Notes under the pieces: generated by a model | What the model was told of the DNA's origin: nothing | Seen by the model: only the letters and a program-made list of their open reading frames with translations | The model's database searches: none | Translations under genes and position numbers: made by a program | Shown here: piece by piece, positions 14,499-17,047 of the stretch | How positions within the stretch are numbered: position 1 is the first letter of the stretch | How the letters are laid out: each line of letters starts with the position of its first letter | Origin: UBA7236 sp043727235 | Lineage (GTDB): Bacteria > Bacteroidota > Bacteroidia > Chitinophagales > BACL12 | DNA length: 17,047 bases | Assembly (NCBI GenBank): GCA_043727235.1 | Contig: JAYSYX010000003.1 | Span: 1 to 17,047, forward strand | Direction of reading: 5' to 3'

Positions 14499-16592
14499 AT
14501 GTCGAAAAGTAAAATAAAGGGGTTGAAACTGAAATTTATTAACCGGGATCTGAGCTGGTTATCGTTTAATGAGCGCGTTTTGCAGGAGGCGGAAGATAAT
14601 CGTGTTCCCTTGAATGAGCGTATCCGGTTTTTAGGAATATTTTCCAATAATCAGGATGAACTCTTCCGTGTGAGGGTAGCTGTACTCCGCCGAATGGTAA
14701 AATTGGAAAAATCAACCCTGAAATTATTTGATAACAATCCATCGAAGATCCTCAATCAAATTCAGAAAAAAGTACTTGTTTTAAAGAACAGATTTGATAA
14801 TGCATATCTTAAAATTCTGGAGGATTTAAAGAAACACAAAATATTTATTTTAAATGAACGCGAAGTAAATAGTCAGCAGGGAGAAATAATCAGGCATTAT
14901 TTTAATGAAAAGGTGCACCAGCGATTATTTCCTATCATGTTGGACAATGCAAAAAAAATACCCTTACTGAATGATAAAACAATTTATCTTGCAGTAAGGA
15001 TGATAAAAAAGGATAAACCTAATGCAACGCGTTATTCTTTAATTGAAGTGCCGGATGGGGAACCGTCGCGTTTTTTTGTTTTACCTGACGACGGTGAAAA
15101 ACAATTTATTATTTTGTTGGATGATATCATAAGATATAATCTTGACTCCATTTATTACATTTTTAATTACGATAAAATTGAAGCGTATACCATTAAAATA
15201 ACACGTGATGCGGAATTGGATTTTCACCCTGATCTCTCACAAAGTGTTTTGGAGATAATACAAAAAAGTGTAAAACGAAGAACCAAGGGAGAAACAACAC
15301 GATTTATTTATGATGCGGAAATGCCGGAAGAAATGTTGCAGTTCTTTGCAAAAAAAATGAAATTGCAGCGCCATGATGCAATAATACCAGGAGCGCGTTA
15401 CCACAATTTTAAAGATTTTATCAACTTTCCCGATCTGAACAGGTTTGACTTGCGATACGAAAAATTACCACCGGTTCATCATCCATTATTAAATACCAAC
15501 TCAAGTATTACAAGTGTACTTCGGCAACGCGATATATTATTGCATTTTCCTTATCAGAGTTTTCATCATATAATTGACCTGCTTCGCGAAGTTGCCATAA
15601 ATCCGAATGTAACCAGTATCAGTATGACGCTATATCGCGTTGCAAAAAATTCGAGTGTGGTAATGAGCCTGATAAATGCAGCACGAAATGGCAAACAGGT
15701 TACGGTTATCATGGAATTACAGGCAAGATTTGACGAAGAAAATAATATATTCTGGGCAAATAAATTGCAGGAGGAAGGAGTTACAGTTTTGTTTGGAGTA
15801 AATAACCTGAAAGTTCATGCTAAACTATGCCTGATAACACATTTGCATGAGGGAAAAAACGTTCACTATTCCATTATTGGAACAGGAAATTTTAATGAAA
15901 ATACAGCGCGATTGTACACCGATTTTTTCCTGCTTACCTCAAAACCGGAGATCACCAAGGAGGTAAAAAAGATATTTGAATTTTTTAATAACCGGTTTGA
16001 AATGAGCAAATATAAAAATCTTATGTTGGCTCCTATTAATATGCGGTTAAAATTAAAACAGCTGATCGGGAGAGAAATAAAAAATGCTAAAGAAGGAAAA
16101 TCGGCACATTTGTTTTTTAAGATAAATAATCTGGTTGATAAGGAGATCATAAAAAAATTGTATGAAGCCAGTGTGGCCGGTGTGGAAATTAGACTAATTG
16201 TAAGAGGCATCTGCTCACTTGTGCCGGGTGTTCCAGGGTTGAGTGAAAATATTGAGGCTATCAGTATTTTAGATCGTTTTTTAGAACATCCGCGTATATT
16301 TTGTTTCCATAACAATGGCAAGGAAGAGATCTATATAGGATCAGCAGATCTAATGGAACGAAATATTGATTTCCGAATAGAGGTATTAAGTAATATGCTT
16401 GATAAAGATGTTCGCAAACAACTCAAGGAAATACTGGAAATACAATGGAGCGATAACGTTAAGGCACGAACATTAACACATGGGCATTTAAATGAATATA
16501 TAGTTCCGAAAAAGAATGAAAAACTTGTTCAAAGTCAGAATGCTATTTATGCCTATTTTAAAAATTTGTACGACACCAGGACAATAAAATAA
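14499..16592 (+). CDS. ppk1: Polyphosphate kinase 1
   Basis: PPK1 reversibly transfers the gamma-phosphate of ATP to growing polyphosphate through a phosphohistidine. The 697-residue length is normal. The N-terminal domain (about 1-110) opens with F-I-N-R-D-L-S-W-L-S-F-N-E-R-V-L-Q-E-A (13-31); the head domain runs to about 320, and two phospholipase-D-like C-terminal domains cover about 330-505 and 510-695. Expected active-site residues are present with E. coli spacing: R380 in T-L-Y-R-V-A, R410 in A-R-F-D-E-E, the phosphorylated H440 in K-V-H-A-K, and H597 in L-E-H-P-R (E. coli R375, R405, H435, H592). G-S-A-D-L-M-E-R-N-I-D-F-R-I-E-V is the conserved end motif. ppx follows 28 bp later, so synthesis and breakdown are probably co-transcribed from the promoter just upstream. 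Confidence 0.97.
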   Translation: MSKSKIKGLKLKFINRDLSWLSFNERVLQEAEDNRVPLNERIRFLGIFSNNQDELFRVRVAVLRRMVKLEKSTLKLFDNNPSKILNQIQKKVLVLKNRFDNAYLKILEDLKKHKIFILNEREVNSQQGEIIRHYFNEKVHQRLFPIMLDNAKKIPLLNDKTIYLAVRMIKKDKPNATRYSLIEVPDGEPSRFFVLPDDGEKQFIILLDDIIRYNLDSIYYIFNYDKIEAYTIKITRDAELDFHPDLSQSVLEIIQKSVKRRTKGETTRFIYDAEMPEEMLQFFAKKMKLQRHDAIIPGARYHNFKDFINFPDLNRFDLRYEKLPPVHHPLLNTNSSITSVLRQRDILLHFPYQSFHHIIDLLREVAINPNVTSISMTLYRVAKNSSVVMSLINAARNGKQVTVIMELQARFDEENNIFWANKLQEEGVTVLFGVNNLKVHAKLCLITHLHEGKNVHYSIIGTGNFNENTARLYTDFFLLTSKPEITKEVKKIFEFFNNRFEMSKYKNLMLAPINMRLKLKQLIGREIKNAKEGKSAHLFFKINNLVDKEIIKKLYEASVAGVEIRLIVRGICSLVPGVPGLSENIEAISILDRFLEHPRIFCFHNNGKEEIYIGSADLMERNIDFRIEVLSNMLDKDVRKQLKEILEIQWSDNVKARTLTHGHLNEYIVPKKNEKLVQSQNAIYAYFKNLYDTRTIK

Positions 16593-16620
16593 AAGTATTA
16601 ATAAATACCAATTAAGAAGG

Positions 16621-17047
16621 ATGAAATTTGCTGCAATAGATATAGGAAGTAACGCAATACGATTATTGATAGAGAATGTGTATGAAACGCAAAAAGGACC
16701 TGTTTTTCATAAAGACTCCATGATACGAATACCTGTGCGCTTAGGCGAAGATGCATTTCTGGATGGCGTAATTTCGGAAGAAAAGGTGGAAATGGTGATC
16801 AAGACGATGATCGCTATGAAACATATAATTGACATTCATAAAGTGATAGATTATAAGGTTGTTGCTACTTCTGCTATGCGCGAAGCAAAAAACAGCGCTG
16901 AAATTATTGCGCGTGTAAAAAGTGCAACAGGAATGCAAATTGAAGTGATAACAGGTGATTCGGAAGGAAAAACGATCATGGAATTACCATTGGAACAAGC
17001 TGGTATGGAACCCAACGAATATTATTTATACATTGATGTAGGTGGTG
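16621..17047 (+). CDS. Ppx/GppA family exopolyphosphatase, N-terminal part (cut by window edge)
   Basis: The frame is open from the ATG at 16621 to the right edge (142 codons), so only the first third to half of the protein is present. It shows the ASKHA-fold phosphate-1 motif A-A-I-D-I-G-S-N-A-I-R-L-L-I (4-17), V-V-A-T-S-A-M-R-E-A-K-N (80-91), I-E-V-I-T-G-D-S-E-G (107-116, with Glu115 in the conserved G-x-x-E), and the start of the phosphate-2 loop D-V-G-G (139-142). The family hydrolyses terminal phosphates from polyphosphate or converts pppGpp to ppGpp. Being 28 bp behind ppk1 favours the exopolyphosphatase role, but Ppx and GppA cannot be separated from this fragment. Confidence 0.93.
   Translation, partial: MKFAAIDIGSNAIRLLIENVYETQKGPVFHKDSMIRIPVRLGEDAFLDGVISEEKVEMVIKTMIAMKHIIDIHKVIDYKVVATSAMREAKNSAEIIARVKSATGMQIEVITGDSEGKTIMELPLEQAGMEPNEYYLYIDVGG

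Noticed and set aside
16613..16620. Shine-Dalgarno site for ppx (GAAGG)
   Set aside because: It directly abuts the ATG with no spacing, and other genes here lack such sites.

Overview
The window reads as chromosomal DNA of an AT-rich member of the Bacteroidota. The evidence is two proteins ending in type IX secretion (T9SS) C-terminal sorting domains, the long Bacteroidota form of PurM, -7 boxes of the TAnnTTTG type upstream of several genes, and almost no Shine-Dalgarno sequences. I cannot name a genus. No tRNA, rRNA, IS element, phage gene or CRISPR array was seen.

Layout. Positions 21-1166 (+) encode a secreted DUF2911/TPR protein. It converges, through a bidirectional terminator hairpin, on an S41 C-terminal processing protease (1252-2877, -). 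A 361-bp divergent spacer with an orphan hairpin separates the protease from an EamA/DMT transporter (3239-4102, +). Positions 4135-9940 (-) form a tight four-gene operon read right to left: three tandem paralogues of a secreted fibre-like family, then one T9SS cargo protein. Divergent from it is an 871-residue T9SS protein with two MopE-type calcium/metal-binding repeats (10207-12822, +), closed by a strong terminator. A repeat-dense spacer follows (8-bp, about 18-bp and 7-bp tandem repeats and a near-perfect hairpin). Then come purM (13179-14348, -) and, divergently, ppk1 (14499-16592, +) with a ppx/gppA phosphatase running off the right edge (16621-17047, +).

How they work together. ppk1 and ppx form a polyphosphate synthesis/degradation pair in one transcript; a promoter and a 7-bp inverted repeat lie directly before ppk1. 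The middle of the window is devoted to secreted or surface proteins. The three paralogues share an N-terminal G-x-V-G-I-G-T module, a four-cysteine beta-rich middle and a C-terminal module resembling the fibre/coiled-coil ends common in Bacteroidota, but they lack a T9SS signal. The operon's last gene carries one. A jointly assembled surface structure is the most interesting possibility here, but it is inference.

The other genes (PurM, Ctp protease, DMT transporter, DUF2911 protein) look like ordinary chromosomal genes of the phylum.
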